Shown here: positions 16,802-23,785 of the stretch, piece by piece
Layout of the letters: each line of letters starts with the position of its first letter
How positions within the stretch are numbered: position 1 is the stretch's first letter
Source: Candidatus Methylomirabilota bacterium
Lineage (GTDB): Bacteria; Methylomirabilota; Methylomirabilia; Methylomirabilales; Methylomirabilaceae
Assembly: GCA_016207095.1 (NCBI GenBank)
Contig: JACQQF010000060.1
Coordinates: 1 to 44,264, forward strand
Direction of reading: 5' to 3'
Length of the DNA stretch: 44,264 nucleotides
Position numbers and translations under genes: made by a program
Notes under the pieces: generated by a model
Seen by the model: the letters and a program-made list of their open reading frames with translations, nothing else
The model's database searches: none
What the model was told of the DNA's origin: nothing

Positions 16802-18663
16802 CCGGTTCCACCAGGTCCTTCGGCTCCGCTCAGGACAAGCTCACCACAGGTGGTTCGACCGAGCTCACCAGAGCCGCTGAGATGGCGGCGATCCTGGCCA
16901 CCGACTGTGGCAGCACAACCACCAAGGCCATCCTGATCGAGAAGGTCGGCGGCGAGTACCGTCAGACCTTTCGCGGCGAGGCGCCGACCACCGTCGAGGC
17001 GCCTGTCGAGGATGTGACGCGTGGCGTCCTGAACGCCATCCAGGAGGTGGAGGAGCTGTCGGGCCGGAAAATCCTTGACGGGGAGAAGATCCTGACGCCG
17101 GCCGAAGGGAGGCACGGGGTCGATCTCTACGTCTCCACCAGCAGTGCCGGGGGCGGCCTCCAGATGATGGTGGCCGGGGTCGTGATGGCCATGACCGCCG
17201 AGAGCGCCCAGCGTTGCGCCCTTGGCGCCGGCGCCATCGTCATGGATGTTCTGGCCAGCAACGATGGGCGCGCTGCGCATGAGAAGATCGAGCGGATCCG
17301 GCATCTTCGTCCGGATATGATCCTGCTGTCGGGTGGGACCGACGGCGGAACCATCTCGCACGTGGTGGAGATGGCCGAGTATATTCGAGCAGCCGACCCA
17401 AAGCCCCGCCTCGGCGGGGGCTACATGCTGCCGATCATCTTCGCTGGCAACAAGGATGCGCGTGGCCAGATACAAGAGATCCTGGGTGATCGAACCGCCC
17501 TGGTCATCGCGGACAACATCCGTCCCGTCCTCGAGCGGGAGAACCTGTCGCCAGCCCGCCACATGATCCACGAGCTCTTTCTCGAGCATGTCATGGCCCA
17601 GGCGCCAGGGTACGGGACGCTGATCGGCTGGACCGGCGCGCCGATCATGCCGACGCCGGCCGCTGTCGGCCTCATCATGGAAAAGGCGGCGCGACAACAA
17701 GGGCTGAATCTCCTCGGCGTTGATATTGGTGGTGCCACGACCGACGTCTTCTCGGTGGTAGACGGGCAGTTTACCCGAACGGTCAGCGCCAATCTTGGGA
17801 TGAGCTACAGCGTCAGCAACGTCTTGGCCGAGGCCGGCCTCGAGCAGATTCAGCGATGGCTCCCGGTGTTACTGGACGAACAGGACGTGCGAAACCGGAT
17901 CAAGAACAAGATGATCCGCCCCACGACCATCCCGCAGACCCAGGAAGACCTAGCCCTGGAGCAGGCGGTGGCCCGGGAGGCGCTGCGCCTGGCCCTGGAT
18001 CAACACAAGATGCTGGCGGTCGGCCTGAAAGGTGTTCAGCAAGAACGGACCATTAGCGATGCCTTCGAACAGCACAAGGGTGGGAAGAGCCTGATCGATC
18101 TGTACCGGATCGATCTGATCATCGGCAGCGGCGGGATCCTCTCGCACGCGCCGCGCCGAGTCCAGGCGATGCTGATGCTGATCGACGCCTACCAGCCGCT
18201 GGGTCTGACGCGACTGGCCGTGGACAGCATCTTCATGATGCCGCATCTGGGTGTCCTGTCCCAGGTCAACGACCGGGCGGCGACCGAGGTCTTCCTGAAG
18301 GACTGCCTGATCCCGCTCGGAAGTTGCCTTGCTGCAGAGGGGACCGGAAAGCCGGGTGAGCCCTGTTTCGCCTACACGATACGGTTCGCTGATGGTCAGC
18401 ACGAGAAAGGCGCGCTCCGTTTCGGGGAACTCCGTCGTATCGAGTGGTCTCCTGAAGCTGAAGCCGAGCTGCACGCCGAGCCGTCGAGAGGCTTTAACCT
18501 CGGCGCCGGCGACGGGAGAGCGGTGACGGTCAAGGCGACCGGCGGCGCGGTTGGTCTGATCCTCGATGCCAGGGGCCGGCCGCTGAGGCTGCCCGATGAG
18601 CCGTCAGAACGGGCTGCGCAACTGCGCGCCTGGGCGAAGGCGGTCGACCTGTATCCCGAATAA
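16798..18663 (+). CDS. GlmL/MutL-family ASKHA ATPase, orphan
   Basis: 621 residues. Phosphate-1 motif ATDCGSTTTKAIL (Asp36), STSSAGGGLQMMVAG, phosphate-2 motif VDIGGATTDVFSV (Asp309) and SGGILSHAPR match the glutamate-mutase MutL/GlmL group of actin/hexokinase-fold ATPases. That family is usually an accessory beside B12-dependent glutamate mutase subunits; none is encoded here. AGGAGG about 9 bases before ATG 16798 and the ATGA overlap support this start, but residues 2-28 (STRSFGSAQDKL ...) are read from a dispersed repeat. The core begins at Met29 (16882), an alternative start. The cluster of membrane proteins downstream suggests a different role, perhaps energising an envelope complex (inference). 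Confidence 0.85.
   Translation: MTGSTRSFGSAQDKLTTGGSTELTRAAEMAAILATDCGSTTTKAILIEKVGGEYRQTFRGEAPTTVEAPVEDVTRGVLNAIQEVEELSGRKILDGEKILTPAEGRHGVDLYVSTSSAGGGLQMMVAGVVMAMTAESAQRCALGAGAIVMDVLASNDGRAAHEKIERIRHLRPDMILLSGGTDGGTISHVVEMAEYIRAADPKPRLGGGYMLPIIFAGNKDARGQIQEILGDRTALVIADNIRPVLERENLSPARHMIHELFLEHVMAQAPGYGTLIGWTGAPIMPTPAAVGLIMEKAARQQGLNLLGVDIGGATTDVFSVVDGQFTRTVSANLGMSYSVSNVLAEAGLEQIQRWLPVLLDEQDVRNRIKNKMIRPTTIPQTQEDLALEQAVAREALRLALDQHKMLAVGLKGVQQERTISDAFEQHKGGKSLIDLYRIDLIIGSGGILSHAPRRVQAMLMLIDAYQPLGLTRLAVDSIFMMPHLGVLSQVNDRAATEVFLKDCLIPLGSCLAAEGTGKPGEPCFAYTIRFADGQHEKGALRFGELRRIEWSPEAEAELHAEPSRGFNLGAGDGRAVTVKATGGAVGLILDARGRPLRLPDEPSERAAQLRAWAKAVDLYPE
16804..16870. repeat. GCTCAGGAC-type dispersed repeat, copy 1
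   Basis: Contains CCGCTCAGGACAAGCTCACC and ACAGGTGGTTCGAC. Related stretches occur at 22899, 23676, 32210 (other strand) and 36576 (other strand). Here it codes residues 3-25 of the GlmL-like protein in frame. Confidence 0.75.
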
Positions 18664-18666
18664 AAC

Positions 18667-18785
18667 GTGCGAAGTGCGAGGTACGAAGTGCGAAGTGCGA
18701 TGAAACGCGTGCGAGGTGCGAAGTGCGACGTGCGAAGTGCGAAAGGTTCAACCCCGCACCCCGCACCCCGCACCCCGCACACTTA
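18667..18785. repeat. Heptamer array 7 (GTGCGAA type, two arms)
   Basis: Eleven in-phase units from 18667 to 18743, nine of them GTGCGAN or GTACGAA. The right arm is four perfect ACCCCGC units plus ACACTTA (18751-18785). It starts 4 bases after the GlmL stop and ends 3 bases before the next ATG. This is the most regular array. Confidence 0.9.
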
Positions 18786-18788
18786 GCT

Positions 18789-19973
18789 ATGGCCCATTCA
18801 TATACGCCGGGCTTGCGTGTCACGCCGCGGACTGTAGTCCGCAAGAGGCGAATCCTGCCGATCCCTGGTCAGGTGCTCGTCAACGAGGGACAGGCCGTCA
18901 CGGCTGCTACCGTGATCGCGCAGGCCGATCTTCCAGGCAAGGTGCATACGGTCAACGTTGTCAACCTCCTGGGGATTGTGCCGGATGAGATCCGGCGCTA
19001 CATGTTAAAGCGTGAGGGCGATTCAGTCCGGGCGGGCGAGCCGCTTGCCGAGAACCGGCCATTCATCAAATGGCTCAAGACGCGAGTTCCTGCGCCCATC
19101 ACAGGAACGGTCGAGAGTGTCTCTGAGGTGACCGGCCAGGTCTTCTTGCGGGAGCCGGCCAAGCCTCTGGCCCTGTCGGCCTATCTGGACGGGCTCGTGG
19201 TCGAGACCTTCCCGGGACAGGGGGCATCGGTGGAGACGCCCTGCAGCCTGGTGCAGGGGATCTTCGGGATCGGCGGCGAAGCGGCCGGAACGATCGCGGT
19301 GGGCGTCGCTAACCCAGAGGAGGCCCTCGTTCCGGAGCGGATGACAGACGCGCATCGCCACACGATCCTCGTAGGCGGCTCGTTCATCGATCGGGAGGGA
19401 CTGGCCAGGGCACAGCAGGTCGGCGTCAGTGCCATTGTCGTCGGTGGAATACGCGACCTCGATCTGAAGGCCCTGATTGGACGTGATCTTGGTGTGGCGA
19501 TCACCGGGACGGAGCAGGTCGGCTTGACCCTGATCATCACCGAGGGCTTTGGCCGAATCACGATGGCCAGGCGGACCTTCGACCTCCTGACCTCCATGGT
19601 CGGCAAGCGCGCATCATGTTCAGGCGCGACGCAGATCCGGGCCGGCGTGATCCGGCCCGAAGTGATCATTCCGCTCACCCCCCCACCCTTCCCTCCCCCT
19701 CGGAGGGGGGAGGGCGAGGGAGGGGGTGCGGAGTCCGGGGTGCGAGGTGCGAAAGGAGTCGAGACGCAGGCACTCGGGGGTGGGCTGAAGGTGGGCGATC
19801 AGATTCGCATCATTCGAGAGCCCTACTTTGGGCGGATCTGCAGGGTGGCCGCTCTTCCCGCCGACCTCCAGGTCCTTCCCACAGAGAGTAAGGCTCGCGT
19901 CCTGGAGGCAGAGTTTGAGGATGGGCAGCGGGCCCTGGTCCCGCGGGCAAATGTCGAGCTCCTGGAGCTATGA
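18789..19973 (+). CDS. Hypothetical protein with barrel-sandwich-like N-terminus and C-terminal KOW-like segment
   Basis: 394 residues from ATG 18789. An open frame continues upstream but is made only of repeat-derived sequence. Residues about 20-130 have Gly/Pro-spaced beta pattern (GQVLVNEGQAVTAATVIAQA, then VPAPITGTVESVSEVTGQV), like barrel-sandwich or lipoyl-type folds. Residues about 190-290 resemble an alpha/beta domain (TILVGGSFIDREGLARAQQV, VSAIVVGGIRDLD). Residues about 330-394 look like a KOW segment (LKVGDQIRIIREPYFGRICR). Residues about 296-322 (PLTPPPFPPPRRGEG ...) are encoded by repeats inserted in frame. The gene has no ribosome-binding site. Function unknown; context ties it to the GlmL-like ATPase and the membrane proteins. 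Confidence 0.7.
   Translation: MAHSYTPGLRVTPRTVVRKRRILPIPGQVLVNEGQAVTAATVIAQADLPGKVHTVNVVNLLGIVPDEIRRYMLKREGDSVRAGEPLAENRPFIKWLKTRVPAPITGTVESVSEVTGQVFLREPAKPLALSAYLDGLVVETFPGQGASVETPCSLVQGIFGIGGEAAGTIAVGVANPEEALVPERMTDAHRHTILVGGSFIDREGLARAQQVGVSAIVVGGIRDLDLKALIGRDLGVAITGTEQVGLTLIITEGFGRITMARRTFDLLTSMVGKRASCSGATQIRAGVIRPEVIIPLTPPPFPPPRRGEGEGGGAESGVRGAKGVETQALGGGLKVGDQIRIIREPYFGRICRVAALPADLQVLPTESKARVLEAEFEDGQRALVPRANVELLEL
19676..19753. repeat. Palindrome plus four heptamers inside a coding sequence
   Basis: A C-rich/G-rich palindrome at 19676-19728 is followed by GTGCGGA, GTCCGGG, GTGCGAG, GTGCGAA in phase from 19726 to 19753. The block keeps the frame and adds a Pro/Arg/Gly-rich linker to the protein. 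Confidence 0.8.
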
Positions 19974-19978
19974 GCAAA

Positions 19979-20081
19979 GTGCGAGGTGCGAAGTGCGAGG
20001 TGCAATGAGAAGAGTGCGAGGTGCGGGGTGCGGGGTGCGGGGTGCCCACCGATCCCACGCCGCACCCCGCACCCTGCACTC
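19979..20081. repeat. Heptamer array 8 (GTGCGGG type, two arms)
   Basis: Ten units from 19979 to 20048, including GTGCGAG three times and GTGCGGG three times in a row. Right arm 20061-20081: CGCACCC, CGCACCC, TGCACTC. It starts 6 bases after the stop at 19973 and contains the only plausible start codon (20005) of the next gene. Confidence 0.85.
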
Positions 20082-21321
20082 TTTCTCGGGACGCGCTCTT
20101 GCCCCGGTCCTTGTTGTCCTCCTCTGTACCTTCTTTCCTCTACCCTCCACCCTAGCGGTCTCGCTCTCACCTCCTGAGCAGTTCGAGGCCTTCGACATGC
20201 CTGGCGATAGCGGCGGCAGCGTCGGGTTGTCGTGGCGAGCCGCTCCTTTCGATGGCCCCCCCCTTCGGTATCAGGTGTTCTTTGGCGAGCAGGAGCGCGG
20301 ACCTTACACACAGCTCGCCGAGTTCCCTGCCAATAGTCACTACAAGAGCGACGCCGATCGGCCATGGTGGAGCTGGGACCGGACAAAGAACGTCCACTTC
20401 TATCAGGTCAAGTCAACTCGAACGCTCAACCTCGTGAACGGGCGGCCGTACTTCTTCAAGGTGGCGCTGACTGACGGGACGCAGAGCCTGGAGGGACCGG
20501 GCCGCTCGGCGGTCCCTGAACCGAATCTGTTCAACTGGAACAAGGCGAACAACTTTCTCCTGATGATCGTCTTCTCGACCCTTGTCTTGATCTCGATATC
20601 GCAGGCAAAACGCCGCCCCAACATCTTCCTGCGCCGCATCCCTGGCCTCGACGCGGTGGAAGAGGCGATCGGTCGGGCAACGGAGATGGGGCGGCCGATC
20701 CTCTATCTGACCGGCTCGGATGATATGTCGAGTCTGTCTACGATCGCTGCCACGGTGATCCTGGGTCAAGTCGCCAAGCGGACCGCGGCCCTCGACACGC
20801 AACTGAAGGTGCCTCACCGCGACCCGATCGTCATGGCGGTCTGCCAGGAGATCGTCAAGGAGTCGTATCTTGAGGCGGGACGGCCCGATGCGTACCGGGA
20901 GGACTCGAACTTCTTCATCACCTCAGACCAGTTTAGCTACGCGGCCGCCGTCGATGGCATCATGCTCCGCGAGCGGCCCGCAGCCAATTTCTTCATGGGC
21001 TTCTACTATGCCGAGGCACTCCTCCTGACGGAGACCGGCGCCGGAACCGGGGCGATCCAGATCGCCGGGACCGATGCTGACCTGCAACTGCCCTTCTTCA
21101 TTACAACGTGCGACTATACCTTGATCGGCGAGGAGTTGTACGCTGCCAGTGCCTACCTCTCGCGGGAGCCGGTGCTGGTCGGGACCTTGAGAGGTCAAGA
21201 CCAGGGGAAGGCGTTTCTCCTGATCTCCATGGTGATCGGGACCATCTTGGCGACAATCGGCGCATTGACCGGGACCCAGACATTCGTACCAGTGCTCCAG
21301 CTTTTCCGCGACTTCAAGTGA
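20005..21321 (+). CDS. Membrane protein with fibronectin-III-like domain (DUF6754-like)
   Basis: 438 residues from ATG 20005. No other ATG, GTG or TTG lies between it and the hydrophobic signal segment (LAPVLVVLLCTFFPLPSTLA), so residues 2-30 or so (RRVRGAGCGVRGA ...) are translated heptamer repeat forming an arginine-rich n-region. A fibronectin-III-like domain follows (VGLSWRAAPFDGPPLRYQVF ... GRPYFFKVALTD). A transmembrane helix (NFLLMIVFSTLVLISIS) precedes a conserved domain with GRPILYLTGSDDMSS, FFITSDQFSYAAAVDG and AGTDADLQLPFF. A last helix lies near the C-terminus (LISMVIGTILATIGAL). The domain resembles what I recall as DUF6754; I am not certain of that name. Function unknown. Confidence 0.7.
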   Translation: MRRVRGAGCGVRGAHRSHAAPRTLHSFSGRALAPVLVVLLCTFFPLPSTLAVSLSPPEQFEAFDMPGDSGGSVGLSWRAAPFDGPPLRYQVFFGEQERGPYTQLAEFPANSHYKSDADRPWWSWDRTKNVHFYQVKSTRTLNLVNGRPYFFKVALTDGTQSLEGPGRSAVPEPNLFNWNKANNFLLMIVFSTLVLISISQAKRRPNIFLRRIPGLDAVEEAIGRATEMGRPILYLTGSDDMSSLSTIAATVILGQVAKRTAALDTQLKVPHRDPIVMAVCQEIVKESYLEAGRPDAYREDSNFFITSDQFSYAAAVDGIMLRERPAANFFMGFYYAEALLLTETGAGTGAIQIAGTDADLQLPFFITTCDYTLIGEELYAASAYLSREPVLVGTLRGQDQGKAFLLISMVIGTILATIGALTGTQTFVPVLQLFRDFK

Positions 21322-21322
21322 G

Positions 21323-21364
21323 GTGCGAGGTGCGAGGTGCGAAGTGCGGGGTCCGAGGTAGGGC
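21323..21364. repeat. Heptamer array 9 (GTGCGAG type, single arm)
   Basis: Six in-phase units: GTGCGAG, GTGCGAG, GTGCGAA, GTGCGGG, GTCCGAG, GTAGGGC. It starts one base after the stop at 21321 and ends 6 bases before the next ATG. No complementary right arm is present. Confidence 0.85.
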
Positions 21365-21370
21365 GGATAC

Positions 21371-22009
21371 ATGACATTGTTCCTGCGACGGACCCTTCCA
21401 CTGCTGCTGACCTTCCTGTTCGGCGTCGCGTTCGCCGTGCAGTACTACATTCCTCATCCGGTCTCCGAGGGGGCGCTCACCGAGATCTCGATCTGGCTCA
21501 GGATTATCCTTGGATTCGCCATGATCCTGGGGATCGCGAGCCTTTGCCAGGTTCACTATGCCAAGATCCGGACGAGGGTCGCCGGCTGGGGCTATAGCCT
21601 GGTGGTCTATTTCTCGATGCTGATCACAGTGGCAGTTGGCCTCTGGGCGCGCGGACAGGAGACGGGGACGGGGCTCGGCTGGATCTACACCTACACCCTG
21701 TTGGCCCTGCAAGGGACGATGTTCTCCATACTCGGCTTCTTCGTCGCGTCGGCCGCGTTCCGAGCCTTCCGGGCGAGAAGCAAGGAGGCGACAGTCCTGC
21801 TGGTGGCGGCCATCCTCATGATGTTCGGCCGGGTGCCGCTGGGCGAGTACCTGGTCCCGGCTGCGGGCCCGCTGGCCGGGTGGCTTCTGAATGTCCTGAA
21901 CCTCGCCGCCCGGAGAGGGATCATCATCGGGATCAGTCTTGGCGGGATCGCCACCTCGATCAAGATCATCTTCGGGATCGAGCGCTCGTACCTGGGGGGG
22001 CGCGAGTAA
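21371..22009 (+). CDS. Polytopic membrane protein of unknown function (cluster)
   Basis: 212 residues with about six transmembrane helices (for example LPLLLTFLFGVAFAVQYYI, IILGFAMILGIASL, LVVYFSMLITVAVGLW, LLALQGTMFSILGFFVASA, LLVAAILMMFGRV and GIIIGISLGGIATSI). I recognise no transporter signature. Its C-terminal sequence (FGIERSYLGGRE) is coded by a stretch duplicated about 73 bases downstream. It belongs to the GlmL-like cluster and probably forms a complex with the neighbouring membrane proteins (inference from conserved spacing only). Confidence 0.75.
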   Translation: MTLFLRRTLPLLLTFLFGVAFAVQYYIPHPVSEGALTEISIWLRIILGFAMILGIASLCQVHYAKIRTRVAGWGYSLVVYFSMLITVAVGLWARGQETGTGLGWIYTYTLLALQGTMFSILGFFVASAAFRAFRARSKEATVLLVAAILMMFGRVPLGEYLVPAAGPLAGWLLNVLNLAARRGIIIGISLGGIATSIKIIFGIERSYLGGRE

Positions 22010-22071
22010 TGGGCAACGTAGGGGCACTGCTTGCTGCGCCCTCTTTGGGGATCGAGCGCTCGTACCTGGGG
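21974..22071. repeat. Direct repeat flanking a small REP-like insertion
   Basis: GATCGAGCGCTCGTACCTGG occurs near 21976 and again near 22050. Between the copies lies a roughly 45-base stretch with an imperfect palindrome (GTAGGGGCACTGCTTGCTG, then CGCCC). This looks like an insertion that duplicated its target, or a slippage duplication. Confidence 0.6.
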
Positions 22072-22079
22072 AGTCGAGA

Positions 22080-22985
22080 ATGAGGGAGCTGGCCGGCAAG
22101 CTGCTGCGCCTGGACCGTCGCGCCATCTTCGTCCTGATCGCGCTCGCGACCCTGATCCCACTCCTGTACCCGGTCGGCCTGCCGATCCGGGTCTCACCAG
22201 AGGTGAGGCGGGTCTTCGACCACATCGAGTCGCTTCCGGCCGGATCGGTCTTTCTGCTCTCGCTTGACTTCGATCCTGCCTCGAAGCCGGAACTCTATCC
22301 GATGGCCGTCGCTTTGCTCAACCATGCCTTCAGACGGGACCTGCGGGTGGTGACCATGACCCTCTGGGTTTCAGGAACCGGGATGGCCGAAAAGGTGGTC
22401 AGTGGAGTGGCAAGTGAGTACGGAAAGCGACGAGGACTGGACTATGCCTTCCTGGGTTACTCGCCCGGCGGGGCAAACGTGATCATCAACATGGGCCAGG
22501 ACCTGAATGCCGCCTTCCCCGCTGACCACTATGGCGAGCGAACCGCTGACCTCCCGGTCCTTCGGGGGATCAGGTCGCTCAGGCAGGTGAACTATGTCGT
22601 GAGCTTGGCTGCCGGCACACCCGGCGTCGAAAGTTGGTACGTGTACGGGAAGGAAAAGTATGGCTTCGAACTGGGTGGCGGGGTGACGGCTGTGATCGCC
22701 CCCGGCCTCTACCCCTTCCTCGACACCGGACAGATCAACGGCCTGATCGGGGGGCTCCGCGGGGCTGCCGAATACGAGACCCTCATCGGGATGAAGGGGA
22801 AGGGGATGGCCGGCATGGATGCTCAGTCGGCCACTCATTTCATCATCATCGGCCTGATCTTGCTCTGCAATCTTTTCTACGTTGTGGCGCCGGGGACGGT
22901 GGTTCGATCCTTCGACGGCCCTCAGGACGGGCCCGGCCCTTCGACAGGGCTCAGGACAGGCTCACCGCAGGAGGGGCAACGCTGA
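22080..22985 (+). CDS. Membrane-anchored protein of unknown function (cluster)
   Basis: 301 residues from ATG 22080. The N-terminal helix (AIFVLIALATLIPLLYPVGL) and a C-terminal helix (FIIIGLILLCNLFYVV) bracket a large domain of about 220 residues with SVFLLSLDFDPASKPELYP, YSPGGANVIINMGQD and TAVIAPGLYPFLDTGQ. No family is recognised. The last 25 residues (SFDGPQDGPGPSTGLRTG ...) are read from the GCTCAGGAC-type repeat at 22899. It overlaps the next gene by one base (TGATG), a sign of coupled translation. Confidence 0.75.
   Translation: MRELAGKLLRLDRRAIFVLIALATLIPLLYPVGLPIRVSPEVRRVFDHIESLPAGSVFLLSLDFDPASKPELYPMAVALLNHAFRRDLRVVTMTLWVSGTGMAEKVVSGVASEYGKRRGLDYAFLGYSPGGANVIINMGQDLNAAFPADHYGERTADLPVLRGIRSLRQVNYVVSLAAGTPGVESWYVYGKEKYGFELGGGVTAVIAPGLYPFLDTGQINGLIGGLRGAAEYETLIGMKGKGMAGMDAQSATHFIIIGLILLCNLFYVVAPGTVVRSFDGPQDGPGPSTGLRTGSPQEGQR
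22899..22971. repeat. GCTCAGGAC-type dispersed repeat, copy 2 (doubled)
   Basis: Contains GGTTCGATCCTTCGACGG and CGACAGGGCTCAGGACAGG with CTCACCGCAGG. It codes the C-terminal tail of the 22080 product and supplies GGAGGGG before the next start. Confidence 0.75.
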
Positions 22986-23734
22986 TGGCGACCTCGGTCT
23001 TGATCGGGGCATGGGTTGCTGCCGGCCTCACGCTCTTTATGTTCAGCTTCCTGTACAAAGACAACCCCTTCTTCAGGTTTGGTGAACACCTGTATGTCGG
23101 GGTCTCGATGGGGTACACGATCGTCCGAATCCACTACGATGTGATGATGAAGAGCCTCTACGGTCCTGTCGCCCAAGAGGGCAAATGGTGGCTTCTGGTC
23201 CCGGCCCTTCTGGGCCTGCTGGTCCTCACGCGCTTCATCCCGAAGGTGAGCTGGCTGAGCCGCATCTCGTTTGCGGTGATCGTGGGCTTCGGTTCCGGCG
23301 TCGCCATCCCACGGATCATCTCCTCCAACATTCTCCAGCAGGTACAGGGAACGTTGAAACCGCTTCTGAACGCCGGCTCGTCCCGATTCGGCATGGCGGA
23401 ATTGAATGCCCTGTTGATCCTCACGGGTGTCCTCACTGTCCTGGTCTACTTCTTCTTCTCTATCGAGCACAAAGGAGCGATCAAGATCGCGGCCAGGATC
23501 GGCGTCTATTTCCTCATGGTCTACTTTGGCGCCGCCTTTGGCTACACCGTCATGGCCAGGATGTCGCTTGTGATTGGCCGGTTCGACGACCTGATCCTGT
23601 TTGCCTCCCGCGACTACGCCTATGCCTCAGTGGTTCTCTTGATTCTGGTAACCCTCGGTCTGCTCTTGTGGGAGCGTGGTTCGACAGGGCTCACCACAGG
23701 CGGTCAGCGCCGCACCCAGACCCCTCCCGCCTGA
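22985..23734 (+). CDS. Polytopic membrane protein of unknown function (cluster end)
   Basis: 249 residues with about six or seven transmembrane helices (for example LIGAWVAAGLTLFMFSFLY, LLVPALLGLLVLTRF, ALLILTGVLTVLVYFFF, IGVYFLMVYFGAAFGYTVMA and VVLLILVTLGLLLWE). The ATG shares its A with the upstream TGA stop. GGAGGGG lies about 12 bases before it. The final 20 residues (RGSTGLTTGGQRRTQTPPA) are read from a dispersed repeat. It is the last gene of the run starting at 16451. No function is recognised. Confidence 0.75.
   Translation: MATSVLIGAWVAAGLTLFMFSFLYKDNPFFRFGEHLYVGVSMGYTIVRIHYDVMMKSLYGPVAQEGKWWLLVPALLGLLVLTRFIPKVSWLSRISFAVIVGFGSGVAIPRIISSNILQQVQGTLKPLLNAGSSRFGMAELNALLILTGVLTVLVYFFFSIEHKGAIKIAARIGVYFLMVYFGAAFGYTVMARMSLVIGRFDDLILFASRDYAYASVVLLILVTLGLLLWERGSTGLTTGGQRRTQTPPA
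23676..23704. repeat. GCTCAGGAC-type dispersed repeat, copy 3 (short)
   Basis: GGTTCGACAGGGCTCACC with ACAGGCGGT, a shortened member of the same family, coding the C-terminal tail of the 22985 product. Confidence 0.6.
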
Positions 23735-23757
23735 GCCCTTCAGCCGTTCCTTTCTTC

Positions 23758-23785
23758 CCCTCTACCCTAACCCCTTGACCCTTTT
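23758..23785 (-). repeat. Heptamer array at the 3' end of the DMT gene (single arm)
   Basis: On the plus strand CCCTCTA, CCCTAAC, CCCTTGA, CCCTTTT. Read on the minus strand it is AAAAGGG, TCAAGGG, GTTAGGG, TAGAGGG and contains the transporter's TAG stop. It is a short counterpart of the arrays on the other strand. Confidence 0.6.

Noticed and set aside
16798-18663. DNA mismatch-repair MutL
   Set aside because: The ASKHA phosphate motifs (DCGSTTTKA, VDIGGATTDVF) identify the unrelated GlmL/MutL of the glutamate-mutase group; GHKL motifs are absent.
23758-23785. Transcription terminator between convergent genes
   Set aside because: No hairpin forms; the C-rich stretch has 7-nt periodicity and fits a one-armed heptamer array instead.
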